A stretch of 46,629 bases of DNA. Source: Deltaproteobacteria bacterium (GTDB taxonomy: Bacteria > Desulfobacterota > Syntrophia > Syntrophales > UBA2210). The notes under the pieces were generated by a model that was not told where the DNA came from, ran no database searches, and was given only the letters and a program-made list of their open reading frames with translations. Below, piece by piece: positions 6,746-16,531 of this stretch. Position 1 is the stretch's first letter; each line of letters opens with the position of its first letter. Location: contig JAFGBH010000021.1 of the NCBI GenBank assembly GCA_016933215.1, positions 1 through 46,629 on the forward strand, given 5' to 3'. Both the position numbers and the translations under genes were made by a program.

Positions 6746-8248
6746 ATGGCAGTGAAACAGATCGGTACAATCTTACTTTCTATTGCCGTTATTTTTTCCC
6801 TCATTATAGCAGTCCCCGCGGGGGGGGAGGCATTTGAAATGACTGATACGATAAGAAAATCGGTTATTGCGGGAAGCTGGTATCCCGGAAAACCGCAAGT
6901 ATTACGGTCAGATATCGAAGGTTATCTGAGAAACGTCCAGATAGACGATTTCAAGGGGAAGATCGTCGGCCTGGTTTCGCCCCATGCAGGGTATGTCTAT
7001 TCAGGTCAGGTTGCGGCCTTTTCCTATAAGCTTATACAGGGCAAAAAATTCGACGGCGTTATCGTTATCGGGCCGAGCCACCGGCATTATTTCAAAGGGG
7101 CTTCAATTTATGGGGGCGCGGGCTATGAGACACCGCTGGGTGTGGTCCCCGTTGATGCGAACCTGGCAGAGGAGATCCTGTCAAATGCGGGCGGTAAAAT
7201 CTCCTTTATTTCTGCGGCCCATTCCCAGGAACATTCCGTCGAAATCCAGCTTCCCTTTCTCCAGGTTGTCCTGGGCGAGTTCGGCTTTGTGCCGATTGTG
7301 ATGGGCATCCAGGACAGAGGAACCTGCGAAGACGTGGCGGAAGCAATCTACAAAAGCATCAAGGACAAAAATGTCCTCGTCGTGGGGAGTTCGGACCTTT
7401 CCCATTTTCATGGCTACGATGAGGCCGTGAGCATGGACTCGATCGTTATCGACCATATGGATACGATGGACGCAGAGGGACTGTTAAAGAGCCTCGAAAA
7501 AGGAACCTGCGAGGCCTGCGGCGGCGGTCCCATCGCTGTTACCATGATGGTGGCCGAAAAGCTTGGGGCAAAAGGATCGAAGGTCCTGAAGTATGCGAAC
7601 TCCGGCGATGTGACCGGTGACAGGCGGGGAGTCGTTGGATATGCGGCGGCGGTCTTTTTCAAGAGCGATGATGCCGAAAAAAAAGATGTCGGAACAGACG
7701 TGGGATTGAGTGACGATGACAAGGCCCTCCTCATCGATATTGCAAAGAAAAGTGTGGAGGCAAAACTCTTAGGGACGGACGCCCCCGATTTTGAAATCAC
7801 CTCGGACATTCTTAAAACAAAAATGGGGGCCTTCGTAACACTCAAAAAAAACGGTCGGTTGAGGGGATGTATCGGGCATATCGAGGCGATAAAACCACTC
7901 AGTATAGCCGTAAAAGAAATGGCGCAGGCCGCGGCCTTCCGCGACCCCCGTTTTCCCTCCGTCACAAAGGAGGAGATGAAGGACCTTTCTTTTGAAATAT
8001 CTGCCCTTACGCCGCTCGTTAGGATCAGTGACATGAATGAAATTGAGGTGGGAAAGCATGGGATCTATATGGTTAACGGTCTCCGGTCGGGCCTTCTCCT
8101 CCCCCAGGTTGCTACAGAATATAACTGGGACAGGTTGACATTTCTTAAACAGACATGTTATAAGGCCGGCCTTGCTTCCGACGCATGGAAGGACAAGGAA
8201 ACAAAGATATATATTTTTTCCGCTGAAGTTTTCGGTGAAAGTGAATAA
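6746..8248 (+). CDS. Exported AmmeMemoRadiSam system protein B-A fusion (Memo + AMMECR1)
   Basis: The 500-residue protein begins with a probable Sec signal peptide (hydrophobic 7-24, likely cleavage after GGEA at 29). A Memo-like domain (about 35-305) follows, with SPHAGYVYSG (His80), GPSHRH (His112), HSQEHSVE, SSDLSH (His220) and Cys258, the positions that bind metal in Memo. An AMMECR1 domain (about 322-498) follows with the signature LRGCIG (372-377). AmmeMemoRadiSam genes usually encode A, B and a radical SAM protein separately; here B and A are fused and exported, and no radical SAM gene adjoins. Biochemical function is unknown. The ATG at 6746 has AGGA only 3 nt upstream; GTG at 6752 (8 nt spacing) is an equally good start. 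Confidence 0.9.
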   Translation: MAVKQIGTILLSIAVIFSLIIAVPAGGEAFEMTDTIRKSVIAGSWYPGKPQVLRSDIEGYLRNVQIDDFKGKIVGLVSPHAGYVYSGQVAAFSYKLIQGKKFDGVIVIGPSHRHYFKGASIYGGAGYETPLGVVPVDANLAEEILSNAGGKISFISAAHSQEHSVEIQLPFLQVVLGEFGFVPIVMGIQDRGTCEDVAEAIYKSIKDKNVLVVGSSDLSHFHGYDEAVSMDSIVIDHMDTMDAEGLLKSLEKGTCEACGGGPIAVTMMVAEKLGAKGSKVLKYANSGDVTGDRRGVVGYAAAVFFKSDDAEKKDVGTDVGLSDDDKALLIDIAKKSVEAKLLGTDAPDFEITSDILKTKMGAFVTLKKNGRLRGCIGHIEAIKPLSIAVKEMAQAAAFRDPRFPSVTKEEMKDLSFEISALTPLVRISDMNEIEVGKHGIYMVNGLRSGLLLPQVATEYNWDRLTFLKQTCYKAGLASDAWKDKETKIYIFSAEVFGESE

Positions 8249-8276
8249 TTTATAGTAAAATTGCATAAAAAACTTC

Positions 8277-8305
8277 TTGACAAATCCCTGTGTAAAAACT
8301 ATATC
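8277..8305 (+). promoter_or_regulatory. Strong promoter for the tRNA-rpmG-secE-nusG operon
   Basis: TTGACA (8277-8282), a 17-nt spacer and TATATC (8300-8305) lie about 75 nt before the first tRNA. The 11-nt sequence TTGACAAATCC recurs at the rplM promoter (43779). Confidence 0.85.
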
Positions 8306-8378
8306 TGCATATTTGCATACCGGGGGAGCTTTGCGCTTTTTAGGTTAGTTAAGTAATTTATACGGAGAGGTTAAGATT

Positions 8379-8454
8379 GCTGGCGTAGCTCAATCGGTAG
8401 AGCAGCTGATTTGTAATCAGCAGGTTGCGGGTTCGAGTCCCATCGCCAGCTCCA
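8379..8454 (+). tRNA. tRNA-Thr (anticodon TGT)
   Basis: A 76-nt tRNA with encoded CCA. The acceptor GCTGGCG pairs with CGCCAGC, the anticodon stem GCTGA/TCAGC encloses TTTGTAA (TGT), and the T-loop is TTCGAGT. It is the first gene of a Thr-Tyr-Gly-Thr cluster identical in order to E. coli thrU-tyrU-glyT-thrT. Confidence 0.98.
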
Positions 8455-8471
8455 TGTAATGATAGAAGTGT

Positions 8472-8556
8472 GGAGGGGTTCCCGAGTGGTCAAAGGGAGC
8501 AGACTGTAAATCTGCCGGCTAAGCCTTCGGAGGTTCAAATCCTCCCCCCTCCACCA
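8472..8556 (+). tRNA. tRNA-Tyr (anticodon GTA)
   Basis: An 85-nt class II tRNA with encoded CCA. The acceptor GGAGGGG/CCCCTCC is fully paired, the anticodon loop CTGTAAA gives GTA, and a long variable arm is present. It lies 17 nt after tRNA-Thr. Confidence 0.98.
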
Positions 8557-8586
8557 TGCTTTATTGTATATAGAAGATTTTAGGAG

Positions 8587-8662
8587 GCGGGAGTAGCTCA
8601 GTGGCTAGAGCGTCAGCCTTCCAAGCTGAGGGTCGCGGGTTCGAATCCCGTTTCCCGCTCCA
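8587..8662 (+). tRNA. tRNA-Gly (anticodon TCC)
   Basis: A 76-nt tRNA with encoded CCA. Acceptor GCGGGAG pairs with TTCCCGC (one G-T wobble), and the anticodon stem CAGC/GCTG encloses CTTCCAA (TCC). It is the third tRNA of the cluster. Confidence 0.98.
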
Positions 8663-8716
8663 TTTCTTAATTGTTAAGGCAGGATTTGGCGGGGTATTTT
8701 TGCAGTCGGATTATTG

Positions 8717-8792
8717 GCCCACGTAGCTCAGTCGGTAGAGCACATCCTTGGTAAGGATGAGGTCACCAGTTCAATCCTGGTCGTGGGCTCCA
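8717..8792 (+). tRNA. tRNA-Thr (anticodon GGT)
   Basis: A 76-nt tRNA with encoded CCA. Acceptor GCCCACG/CGTGGGC is paired, and the anticodon stem CATCC/GGATG encloses TTGGTAA (GGT). In E. coli and many relatives a tuf gene follows this tRNA; here rpmG begins only 23 nt downstream. Confidence 0.98.
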
Positions 8793-8815
8793 TCACAGTG
8801 AAGGCGGTTTTTGAA

Positions 8816-8965
8816 ATGGCAGATATTGTGACACTTGCCTGTAGCGAGGGCAAGAGAAGAAATTACACAACGACGAAGAATAAAAAGACGATAAAGAATC
8901 GTCTTGAGATGAAGAAATATTGCAGGTTTTGTCGTATCCATACGATTCATAAGGAAACGAAATAA
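8816..8965 (+). CDS. rpmG: 50S ribosomal protein L33
   Basis: The 49-residue product matches L33 over its length ([23 protein letters not shown]). The start at ATG 8816 fits the family; an earlier in-frame start would overlap tRNA-Thr. The second Cys of the first zinc pair is Gly12 (CSEG rather than CxxC), leaving Cys9, Cys36 and Cys39, so the zinc knuckle is incomplete. It sits between two tRNA genes in the operon leading to secE-nusG, its usual place. The ribosome site is weak (AAGGCGG, about 9 nt). Confidence 0.95.
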   Translation: MADIVTLACSEGKRRNYTTTKNKKTIKNRLEMKKYCRFCRIHTIHKETK

Positions 8966-8985
8966 CTTTATGCGTTTGCTTACAC

Positions 8986-9062
8986 AGGCCAGTAGCTCTA
9001 ATGGCTAGAGCACCGGACTCCAAATCCGGGTGTTGGGGGTTCGAGTCCCTCCTGGCCTGCCA
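8986..9062 (+). tRNA. tRNA-Trp (anticodon CCA)
   Basis: A 77-nt tRNA with encoded CCA end. The acceptor AGGCCAG/CTGGCCT is paired, the anticodon stem CCGGA/TCCGG encloses CTCCAAA (CCA), and the T-loop is TTCGAGT. It sits between rpmG and secE, a common arrangement. Confidence 0.98.
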
Positions 9063-9085
9063 TTTCATTTTACCGGGTCGCGTGC

Positions 9086-9289
9086 ATGAATAAAATTAAG
9101 GTAATCATTGATAGGATCAGGCAGGTTTTACGTGAATCGAAGGTCGAACTTAAAAAAGTTACATGGCCAACGCCGAAAGAGGCACTTGCCTCGACTTCTG
9201 TCGTGCTTGCGGTGGTCATTATTGTTTCCATATTTCTCGGTATGGTTGATTTCGGCCTCACAAAGATAATCAGGGTGTTCTTAGGGTAA
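9086..9289 (+). CDS. secE: Preprotein translocase subunit SecE
   Basis: A 67-residue single-span SecE of the short bacterial type. It has an amphipathic region with the conserved ELKKVTWPT (21-29), then one transmembrane helix (about 38-60). It clamps the two halves of SecY in the plasma membrane. It follows tRNA-Trp by 23 nt and precedes nusG by 2 nt, the standard secE-nusG pair. Confidence 0.97.
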   Translation: MNKIKVIIDRIRQVLRESKVELKKVTWPTPKEALASTSVVLAVVIIVSIFLGMVDFGLTKIIRVFLG

Positions 9290-9291
9290 TT

Positions 9292-9822
9292 ATGGCGTTT
9301 CACTGGTATGTCGTTCATACATATTCAAGTTTCGAGAACAGGGTCAAGCTATCCCTCGAGGAGAGGATTTCGACCGCTGGCATGGAGGAGTATTTCGAGG
9401 ACATCCTTATCCCGGAAGAGGATGTGGTGGAGCTGAAAAAGGGTGAAAAAAAGACCACCAAACGAAAGTTCTTTCCCGGATATATTCTTGTAAAAATGGA
9501 ACTGAACGACGACACCTGGCATCTGGTAAAGAATACGCCCAAAGTTACCGGTTTTATCGGTGCCAATGAAAGGCCCACACCCATACCCGATGCTGATGTC
9601 GAGGTGCTCAAGACCCGAATAGATGAAGGAACGTTAAAACCGAAACCCAAATTCCAGTTTGAAGTGGGGGATCACATAAGGGTCATCGACGGCCCCTTTA
9701 CGAATTTTGACGGGGTGGTCGATGAGGTAAAACCCGAGAAGGGTAAATTAAGGGTTATTGTGAGCATCTTCGGCAGATCGACACCGGTGGAACTGGATTT
9801 TATTCAGGTCGTTCAGAATTAG
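9292..9822 (+). CDS. nusG: Transcription termination/antitermination factor NusG
   Basis: The 176-residue protein has the N-terminal NGN domain ([13 protein letters not shown] at the start, [10 protein letters not shown] near 62-71) and a C-terminal KOW domain ([17 protein letters not shown]). NusG binds the RNA polymerase clamp and links transcription to Rho or to the ribosome via S10, whose gene is also in this window. It starts 2 nt after secE and leads into the L11-L1 operon 47 nt downstream. Confidence 0.98.
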   Translation: MAFHWYVVHTYSSFENRVKLSLEERISTAGMEEYFEDILIPEEDVVELKKGEKKTTKRKFFPGYILVKMELNDDTWHLVKNTPKVTGFIGANERPTPIPDADVEVLKTRIDEGTLKPKPKFQFEVGDHIRVIDGPFTNFDGVVDEVKPEKGKLRVIVSIFGRSTPVELDFIQVVQN

Positions 9823-9869
9823 GAATTGAAGCCCGCAGTGGATAGCAAATAGGAAGTAAGGGGATCAAA

Positions 9870-10292
9870 ATGGCTAAAAAGATAATAGCAGGCATAAAAC
9901 TTCAGATACCGGCAGGAAAGGCAACGCCGTCACCCCCGATAGGACCGGCACTGGGACAGCACGGTGTGAATATAATGGAATTTTGTAAGGCCTATAATGC
10001 GCTGACCCAGAAGCAGGAAGGTACCATCATACCGGTGGTGATTACTGTTTACGCCGATAAGTCATTCACCTTTATTACCAAGACACCGCCCACCGCCGTG
10101 CTCTTGAAACAGGCGGCAAAGATTGCAAAGGGTTCGGGTGATCCCAAGAGAGAAAAGGTGGGTACGGTAACGGCGAAACAGATGAAGGAGATTGCCGAGT
10201 TGAAATACAAGGATCTGAACGCCGTTGACTTGGAAGGTGCGCTTAAGATTGTAGAAGGAACCGCCCGTTCCATGGGCATTGATATTGTTTAA
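9870..10292 (+). CDS. rplK: 50S ribosomal protein L11
   Basis: The 140-residue protein matches L11 throughout: [35 protein letters not shown] at the N-terminal domain and the C-terminal rRNA-binding domain ending [10 protein letters not shown]. It forms the GTPase-associated centre with L10 and L7/L12. AAGGGG precedes the ATG by 7 nt. It is followed by rplA after 26 nt, the classic L11 operon order. Confidence 0.98.
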   Translation: MAKKIIAGIKLQIPAGKATPSPPIGPALGQHGVNIMEFCKAYNALTQKQEGTIIPVVITVYADKSFTFITKTPPTAVLLKQAAKIAKGSGDPKREKVGTVTAKQMKEIAELKYKDLNAVDLEGALKIVEGTARSMGIDIV

Positions 10293-10318
10293 TAAATTTA
10301 TGTCGGAGTTATGTGAAG

Positions 10319-11029
10319 ATGGCCAACAGGGGTAAGGGATATTTAGAAAAGAAAAAGGATATAGAGGCAGGGAATCGGTATTCGCTGCGTGAAGCGGTGG
10401 AGCTTACCGTATCCTCTGCGAGGACAAAGTTTGATGAGACCGTTGATGCCGCAATCAGACTGGGTGTCAATCCCAAGCATGCAGACCAGATGGTGCGGGG
10501 GAGCGTGGTACTTCCCCATGGAATCGGAAAAAAGGTAAAGATACTGGTCTTTGCGAAGGGCGATAAAGAGAAAGAGGCCCAGGAGGCAGGAGCGGATTTC
10601 GTAGGCTCCGAAGATCTCATTGAAAAGATAAAAGGTGGATGGCTTGAGTTCGACAGGGTCGTTGCCACCCCCGATATGATGGGCAATGTTGGAAAACTGG
10701 GAAAAATCCTGGGTCCGAGAGGCCTGATGCCCAATCCCAAGGTCGGTACCGTAACATTCGATGTAAAGAATGCGATTGAAGAGCTCAAAGCCGGTAAGGT
10801 TGAATTCAGGGTTGAAAAGGCGGGAATCGTTCACAGTCCTGTGGGAAAAGTCTCTTTTGGGGCGGATAAGTTAATTGAAAACATCATGTCGTTGGTTGAA
10901 ACAATTGTCAAGCTGAAGCCGGCGTCGAGTAAAGGAACATATCTAAAAACCATTTCTCTTTCAACGACTATGGGTCCGGGAGTGAAGGTGGACCCTGTTG
11001 ATGTCAGGAATGTTTTAAGGACTAGTTAG
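10319..11029 (+). CDS. rplA: 50S ribosomal protein L1
   Basis: The 236-residue protein has the L1 signature region GKxKxxxVxA-like ([14 protein letters not shown]) and [17 protein letters not shown] in the second domain. It binds the L1 stalk of 23S rRNA and in many bacteria represses its own operon. The ATG at 10319 is preferred over GTG 10313 because family members begin MAxRGK and GGAG lies 10 nt upstream. It ends before an L10-type leader. Confidence 0.97.
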   Translation: MANRGKGYLEKKKDIEAGNRYSLREAVELTVSSARTKFDETVDAAIRLGVNPKHADQMVRGSVVLPHGIGKKVKILVFAKGDKEKEAQEAGADFVGSEDLIEKIKGGWLEFDRVVATPDMMGNVGKLGKILGPRGLMPNPKVGTVTFDVKNAIEELKAGKVEFRVEKAGIVHSPVGKVSFGADKLIENIMSLVETIVKLKPASSKGTYLKTISLSTTMGPGVKVDPVDVRNVLRTS

Positions 11030-11044
11030 AAAATAATATAGAAA

Positions 11045-11160
11045 AAAGTCAGAGACAGCAGGTACAGGATGTTTAAACGAACGCTGTTACGGCCTGCCGA
11101 GACGATGTTGGTGTTTAATGTTTCTTCCTGTAGTGCGGTCTGGCTTTCTGAAAAACTTTG
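11045..11160 (+). promoter_or_regulatory. Ribosomal protein L10 leader (autoregulatory mRNA element)
   Basis: The 185-nt gap between rplA and rplJ carries features of the L10 leader. A GCAGG (11058-11062) pairs with CCTGC (11093-11097), followed by CGAGACGATG, within a structured untranslated region. In other bacteria the L10-(L7/L12)4 complex binds such a leader and represses rplJL translation. Boundaries are approximate and by eye. Confidence 0.6.
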
Positions 11161-11200
11161 TTAGTCGTAAATGCAGGGTTTTTTGAAAATTTAAAGTTGA

Positions 11201-11207
11201 AAGGAGG
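11201..11207 (+). promoter_or_regulatory. Ribosome binding site that fixes a TTG start for rplJ
   Basis: AAGGAGG lies 7 nt before TTG 11215. A nearer ATG at 11210 is out of frame, only 2 nt from this site, and opens an 11-codon dead end ([11 protein letters not shown]), so it is not the rplJ start. Confidence 0.8.
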
Positions 11208-11214
11208 CCATGGC

Positions 11215-11739
11215 TTGGACCGAAGTACGAAAAAACAAGTTGTAAAAGAGCTTCACGAAAAGCTGAAAAGCGTAAAATTGGCTGTTCTTGCTGATTACAG
11301 CAGCATGGACGTTGCGCAGATGACTGAATTGAGAAATAGGCTGCGCAATTTCAATAGCGAGATGAGGGTGGTCAAAAACAATCTCCTGAAGATCGCTTTG
11401 AAGGATACCGACTTTGAGCTGCTTGACGATCATATCAAAGATCCTCGAGCGCTTATCATGCATTTCGGTGATGTGGTTGAGCCGACAAAGGCACTGGTTG
11501 AATTTGCAAAGAAAAATGAGAAACTCGAAATTATAACGGGTGCGCTGGATCAGAAGATTCTGTCCAGAGAAGACCTCAAGGTTTTGGCTGAACTTCCGAG
11601 CAGGGACGTTCTCCTGGCCAAACTTCTCTCCGTCATGGTCGGTGCGCAGACTCAGTTTGTAACCGTTCTAAGTGGAGTGCAGAGAAGCTTTGTGCAGGTG
11701 CTTGAGGCGTATCGGGTGCAGAAAGAAAAAGAAAATTAA
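11215..11739 (+). CDS. rplJ: 50S ribosomal protein L10
   Basis: The 174-residue protein matches L10: N-terminal rRNA-binding part ([45 protein letters not shown]) and a C-terminal helix that carries L7/L12 dimers. No in-frame ATG exists at the beginning. The TTG at 11215 is chosen from the ideal AAGGAGG and fit to family length; upstream codons in the same frame overlap the leader. It is followed by rplL after 25 nt. Confidence 0.96.
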   Translation: MDRSTKKQVVKELHEKLKSVKLAVLADYSSMDVAQMTELRNRLRNFNSEMRVVKNNLLKIALKDTDFELLDDHIKDPRALIMHFGDVVEPTKALVEFAKKNEKLEIITGALDQKILSREDLKVLAELPSRDVLLAKLLSVMVGAQTQFVTVLSGVQRSFVQVLEAYRVQKEKEN

Positions 11740-11764
11740 AAGCATACAGGAAGGAATAAAGGAA

Positions 11765-12154
11765 ATGGCAACAGCAAAAAAGATTACAAAGGAAGATGTC
11801 GTAGCATTTATCGAAGGGATGACCGTTCTTGAACTGTCAGAACTGGTGAAGGAACTTGAAGAAAAGTTTGGTGTTTCGGCGGCGGCACCGGTAGCGGTAG
11901 CTGCAGCGGCAGGACCGGCCCAGGCGGCCCCGGAAGAGGAAAAAACGGAGTTTGATGTTGTTCTGACGGGATACGGCGAGCAGAAGATTCAGGTAATCAA
12001 GGTAGCCAGGGCGATTACGGGCCTGGGACTGAAAGAGGCCAAGGAACTCGTCGAAGGTATTCCAAAGGCAGTGAAAGAGGGGATTCCGAAGGCAGAGGCC
12101 GAAGAGATAAAGGCAAAATTAGAAGAGGTTGGGGGTACTGTAGAGATCAAGTAA
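11765..12154 (+). CDS. rplL: 50S ribosomal protein L7/L12
   Basis: The 129-residue protein has the N-terminal dimerisation helices ([23 protein letters not shown]), an Ala/Pro-rich hinge (about 38-58) and the conserved factor-binding C-terminal domain ([25 protein letters not shown]). It forms the mobile stalk that recruits EF-Tu, EF-G and other GTPases. The ATG at 11765 starts the family sequence MATAKKI; an upstream in-frame extension overlaps rplJ and is rejected. Confidence 0.98.
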   Translation: MATAKKITKEDVVAFIEGMTVLELSELVKELEEKFGVSAAAPVAVAAAAGPAQAAPEEEKTEFDVVLTGYGEQKIQVIKVARAITGLGLKEAKELVEGIPKAVKEGIPKAEAEEIKAKLEEVGGTVEIK

Positions 12155-12205
12155 GCTCTGCTTTTTAGGTACCATTTATATACATATACTTTCAGGATTG
12201 ATATG

Positions 12206-12249
12206 GGATTGTGTATTCATGAGTGTAAAAACTCTTCGATGCGCAATCC
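12206..12249 (+). other. Long hairpin in the rplL-rpoB spacer
   Basis: GGATTGTG (12206-12213) pairs with CGCAATCC (12242-12249) with one G-T wobble. Inside it CAT pairs with ATG, and GAGT with ACTC around a GTAAAA loop. No T-run follows, so it is not an intrinsic terminator. In E. coli the same spacer holds an attenuator and an RNase III cleavage site that tune rpoBC relative to ribosomal genes; a similar role is inferred. Confidence 0.5.
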
Positions 12250-12391
12250 CCGCGACTTTTCAATGGTAGAAGTGTTTCTTTCGTTTCGGTGATGACATTC
12301 TGTCTTCCTGGAGTTTCTGATGGATATAAATCAGGCAAAAAAATTACTCGCAATGACTCATTGTGAGGAATGATTAATTACAGGGATCGTT

Positions 12392-15300
12392 ATGTATAGA
12401 AAAAACTTTGGACGTATAAAAAAGATAGTAGAAATACCGAATCTCATCGAGATTCAAAAAAGATCCTATGAAAAATTCCTTCAGGACGATACGGAACCTG
12501 ATAAAAGGGGTAACTCTGGTCTTCAGGGGGCCTTCAAAAGCGTCTTTCCCATCGTTGATTTTGGGGGAAAGTGCTCCCTCGAGTTTGTCAGTTATAAGAT
12601 CGGGAAGTCACGATACGATGTATACGAGTGCACGCAGAAAGGGATGACCTTTAACGCGCCCCTGAAGATAGTAGTCAGGCTGGTTGTCTTCGATACGACT
12701 CGCGGGACCGAACAGAAGACCATCAGGGATATCAAGGAGCAGGAGATCTATTTCGGCGAGATTCCCCTGATGACCGATAAGGGTACCTTCAATATTAACG
12801 GAACCGAACGGGTTATTGTCAGTCAGCTTCACCGGTCGCCCGGTATCTTTTTTGACCATGATAAGGGAAAGACCCACGCCAGCGGAAAGCTCATATATTC
12901 GGCGAGAGTGATACCGATACGGGGCTCCTGGCTGGACCTCGAATTTGATCCAAAGGATGTGCTCTATGCACGGATCGACAGAAGAAGAAAAATGCCCCTG
13001 ACGATACTTCTCAAGGCCATGGGTTACAGCGACGAGGATCTGATTCAATTCTTCTACAACAGGGAAAAGGTCCTCATAAAAAAAGACAAGCTTTCTCTCG
13101 TGGTCGATGAGACCCTCGTGGGAGACAGGGCTCCGGAAGATATCAGTGATAATAAGACAGATGAAATATTGGTGAAGAAGGGAAGAAAGGTAACCAAGAC
13201 CGCCCTCAAGAAGATGATGGATGCGGGGATCACCGTTATATCGGTCAACAATGAATATGTCATTGGCAAGGCCCTTGCGTCGAGCATACCAGATCCGGAA
13301 AGCGGTGAGATACTGTTCAGGTGCAATGATGAGATAACCGAAGAGGGGATTCAGTTACTCCGGGATAAGGGTATCAAGGAAATTGAGCTTATTCAGATCG
13401 AAGAGGACGGGTCGAATGCCTATATACGAAACACGCTTCTCATCGATAAGGTGGAATCTCAGGAAGATGCGATCATCGATATCTACCGGAGACTGCGACC
13501 GAGTAATCCGCCGACGCTTGAGACGGCGCAGAGATTTTTCAACAGCCTCTTCTTTTCCAATGACAGTTACGATCTCTCCGATGTGGGGAGAGTCAAGATA
13601 AATTACAAGCTCCGCCTGGACGTGCCCACGGATCTGACGGTTTTGCGCAAGGAAGATGTGCTCGAGGCGGTCAGGTACCTCATTCACCTGAAAAATGGTG
13701 TGGCCGATTATAATGTTGATGATATCGATCATCTCGGTAACAGAAGGATACGGGCCGTTGGGGAGCTGATTGAGAATCAGTATCGAATAGGTCTGGTACG
13801 GATGGAGCGGGCCATAAAGGAGAAGATGAGCCTCCTTGACGTGGAAACTATGATGCCTCACGACCTCGTTAATGCCAAACCGGTAACGGCAGTGGTGAAC
13901 GAATTCTTCGGGAGCAGCCAGCTGTCACAGTTTATGGATCAGACGAACCCGCTCTCTGAGATTACCCATAAGAGACGCCTCTCGGCACTCGGACCCGGCG
14001 GGCTCACCCGTGAGAGAGCGGGGTTTGAGGTACGAGATGTTCACAACACCCACTACGGCAGGGTATGTCCCGTGGAAACGCCGGAGGGACCCAACATCGG
14101 GCTGATTGTCTCGTTGAGTTCCTACGCCAGGGTCAACGATTTCGGTTTTATAGAAACGCCCTACAGGGTAGTGAAAAATGGCAAGGTGCTCGATGAAATC
14201 AAGCATCTTACCGCCACCGAGGAAGAGGATTATATTATTGTCCAGGCAAATACGCCGATCGATGCGAAGGGTAAATTTGAGGAGCAGCTTGTCACCGCGA
14301 GAAAAGGCGGCAATTATGTGATCGTCGATCAGACCGATGTCAATTTTATGGACGTTTCCCCCGATCAACTCGTGAGTGTCGCCGCAGGGCTCATTCCCTT
14401 CCTGGAACATGATGATGCGAACCGCGCCCTGATGGGCTCCAATATGCAGCGGCAGTCGGTTCCCCTTCTAAACCCTGTGGCTCCCCTGGTGGGTACGGGG
14501 ATGGAGAGGGTTGTTGCGAGGGATTCCGGTGCAGTCATCGTGGCAAAGCGATCGGGTATCGTTGAGGATGTGGATGCCTCCAGGATAGTGATAAAGTGTG
14601 ATGCCGAGGATCAGGATGAGTTCGGAATCGGGGTGGATATCTATAACCTGATAAAATATCAGCGTTCAAATCAGAACACCTGTTTTAATCACAAACCTAT
14701 CGTCATCAAGGGAGAGAGGGTAAAGAGAGGGGATATCATCGCCGATGGTCCCTCCACCGAAAATGGAGAACTTGCCCTGGGAAGAAATGTCCTTGTCGCC
14801 TTCATGTCATGGGGAGGGTACAACTACGAGGATTCCATCCTGGTGAGCGAGAGGATCGTCAAGGATGACATCTATACCTCTGTTCATATCGAAGAGTTTG
14901 AGACAGTAGCGAGAGATACGAAACTTGGCAGGGAAGAGATTACGAGAGACATTCCCAATGTGGGGGAAGAGGCGCTCAGAAATCTCGACGAAAGCGGTAT
15001 TATCAGGATGGGTGTCTCCGTGAAAGCGGGAGACGTTCTCGTGGGTAAGGTGACGCCGAAGGGTGAAACCCAGCTCTCACCCGAAGAAAAACTCCTTCGG
15101 GCGATATTTGGAGAGAAGGCGGGTGACGTGAGGGATACGTCCCTTCGTGTCCCCCCGGGAATCGAGGGCACCGTTATCGATGCCAAGATATTCAGCCGCA
15201 AGGGTACGGAGAAGGATGTCAGATCCCAGAAAATGGAAGAGGAGGAGATCGAATCGCTCCTCAAGGACAGGGACGATGAAATCAGGATCATTTCCGACAG

Positions 15301-16474
15301 CGTACGGAAGAAGCTTTCTGATTTACTCATAGGAAAAAATATTGCCGCACGGCTGGTTGATCCCCAGAAGAATAAGGTCCTCGTGAAAAAGGGAGAAACG
15401 ATTACCGCGGATATCCTTGAGAGTATACCCAGCAGCCTCTGGAAGGATATAGCCCTCGAAGAATATGAGGTTGAGGAAAAGGTAAGGGCGATACAATCGT
15501 CGCTTTCGAACAAGACAGAGATTGTAGAGGCCTTTTTTGCCGACAAGATCGATAAGGTGAAAACGGGTGATGAGCTTCCTCCCGGCGTGATCAAACTGGT
15601 CAAGGTCTATATCGCCATCAAGAGAAAGCTCTCGGTGGGTGACAAGATGGCCGGAAGGCACGGAAACAAGGGCGTCCTATCACGGATACTTCCCGAGGAG
15701 GACATGCCCTTCTTCGAAGACGGGACCCCCGTGGATATTGTCTTGAATCCCCTCGGAGTTCCTTCCCGTATGAATGTGGGGCAGATCCTTGAGACCCACC
15801 TCGGCTGGGCGGCAAAGGTGTTGGGTGAAAAGATTCAGGCAATTATCGATGAAAAATTCAACATCGATGATCTGAAAGGCGAATTGAAAAAGATCTACGC
15901 TACCCCGGAATTTGAAAAGTTTGTCGACGGGGCGGGTAAAAATGAAATTCTAAAACTTGTTGGTCACCTGAAGAAAGGCGTTCCGATGGCTTCACCCGTT
16001 TTCGACGGTGCCGAAGAACAGGAAATAAAAAATATGCTCAAAATGGCTGGATTGCCGGAAAGCGGTCAGACCGTATTGTATGACGGCAGAACGGGCGAAG
16101 CCTTCGACCAGAATATTACCGTGGGGATGATTTACATGCTGAAACTTCATCATCTTGTGGATGATAAGATTCATGCCAGGTCGATCGGTCCCTATTCCCT
16201 CGTGACCCAGCAGCCCCTAGGAGGGAAGGCGCAATTCGGCGGTCAGAGGCTCGGTGAGATGGAAGTATGGGCCATTGAGGCATACGGAGCTGCCTATTCA
16301 TTACAGGAATTTCTTACGGTTAAATCTGATGATGTGGTCGGTCGAACGAGGATATACGAAACAATCGTGAAGGGGGAACATACCCTGGAACCGGGTCTGC
16401 CGGAATCCTTCAATGTTCTTATGAAGGAGTTGCAGGGCCTGTGTATCGATGTCGAGTTGCTTGAGAATGCATAG
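12392..16474 (+). CDS. rpoB: DNA-directed RNA polymerase subunit beta
   Basis: The 1360-residue beta subunit is complete. The rifampicin pocket (from about residue 506, [11 protein letters not shown], then [13 protein letters not shown]) has wild-type residues at the positions that usually mutate to resistance. Further motifs include [17 protein letters not shown], the [10 protein letters not shown] loop and the C-terminal [20 protein letters not shown]-like clamp segment. It lies in the rplJL-rpoBC unit, 237 nt after rplL and 57 nt before rpoC. Confidence 0.99.
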   Translation: MYRKNFGRIKKIVEIPNLIEIQKRSYEKFLQDDTEPDKRGNSGLQGAFKSVFPIVDFGGKCSLEFVSYKIGKSRYDVYECTQKGMTFNAPLKIVVRLVVFDTTRGTEQKTIRDIKEQEIYFGEIPLMTDKGTFNINGTERVIVSQLHRSPGIFFDHDKGKTHASGKLIYSARVIPIRGSWLDLEFDPKDVLYARIDRRRKMPLTILLKAMGYSDEDLIQFFYNREKVLIKKDKLSLVVDETLVGDRAPEDISDNKTDEILVKKGRKVTKTALKKMMDAGITVISVNNEYVIGKALASSIPDPESGEILFRCNDEITEEGIQLLRDKGIKEIELIQIEEDGSNAYIRNTLLIDKVESQEDAIIDIYRRLRPSNPPTLETAQRFFNSLFFSNDSYDLSDVGRVKINYKLRLDVPTDLTVLRKEDVLEAVRYLIHLKNGVADYNVDDIDHLGNRRIRAVGELIENQYRIGLVRMERAIKEKMSLLDVETMMPHDLVNAKPVTAVVNEFFGSSQLSQFMDQTNPLSEITHKRRLSALGPGGLTRERAGFEVRDVHNTHYGRVCPVETPEGPNIGLIVSLSSYARVNDFGFIETPYRVVKNGKVLDEIKHLTATEEEDYIIVQANTPIDAKGKFEEQLVTARKGGNYVIVDQTDVNFMDVSPDQLVSVAAGLIPFLEHDDANRALMGSNMQRQSVPLLNPVAPLVGTGMERVVARDSGAVIVAKRSGIVEDVDASRIVIKCDAEDQDEFGIGVDIYNLIKYQRSNQNTCFNHKPIVIKGERVKRGDIIADGPSTENGELALGRNVLVAFMSWGGYNYEDSILVSERIVKDDIYTSVHIEEFETVARDTKLGREEITRDIPNVGEEALRNLDESGIIRMGVSVKAGDVLVGKVTPKGETQLSPEEKLLRAIFGEKAGDVRDTSLRVPPGIEGTVIDAKIFSRKGTEKDVRSQKMEEEEIESLLKDRDDEIRIISDSVRKKLSDLLIGKNIAARLVDPQKNKVLVKKGETITADILESIPSSLWKDIALEEYEVEEKVRAIQSSLSNKTEIVEAFFADKIDKVKTGDELPPGVIKLVKVYIAIKRKLSVGDKMAGRHGNKGVLSRILPEEDMPFFEDGTPVDIVLNPLGVPSRMNVGQILETHLGWAAKVLGEKIQAIIDEKFNIDDLKGELKKIYATPEFEKFVDGAGKNEILKLVGHLKKGVPMASPVFDGAEEQEIKNMLKMAGLPESGQTVLYDGRTGEAFDQNITVGMIYMLKLHHLVDDKIHARSIGPYSLVTQQPLGGKAQFGGQRLGEMEVWAIEAYGAAYSLQEFLTVKSDDVVGRTRIYETIVKGEHTLEPGLPESFNVLMKELQGLCIDVELLENA

Positions 16475-16531
16475 GTTTTTATAAGGCATTCATGGATTGA
16501 AAAAGTAAGAAATTAAGAGGAGTAATATCCA

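Noticed and set aside
4245-9062. tRNA-Sec (selC) among the tRNA genes
   Set aside because: All six tRNAs have ordinary anticodons (GAG, TGT, GTA, TCC, GGT, CCA) and none has TCA or the long Sec acceptor arm.
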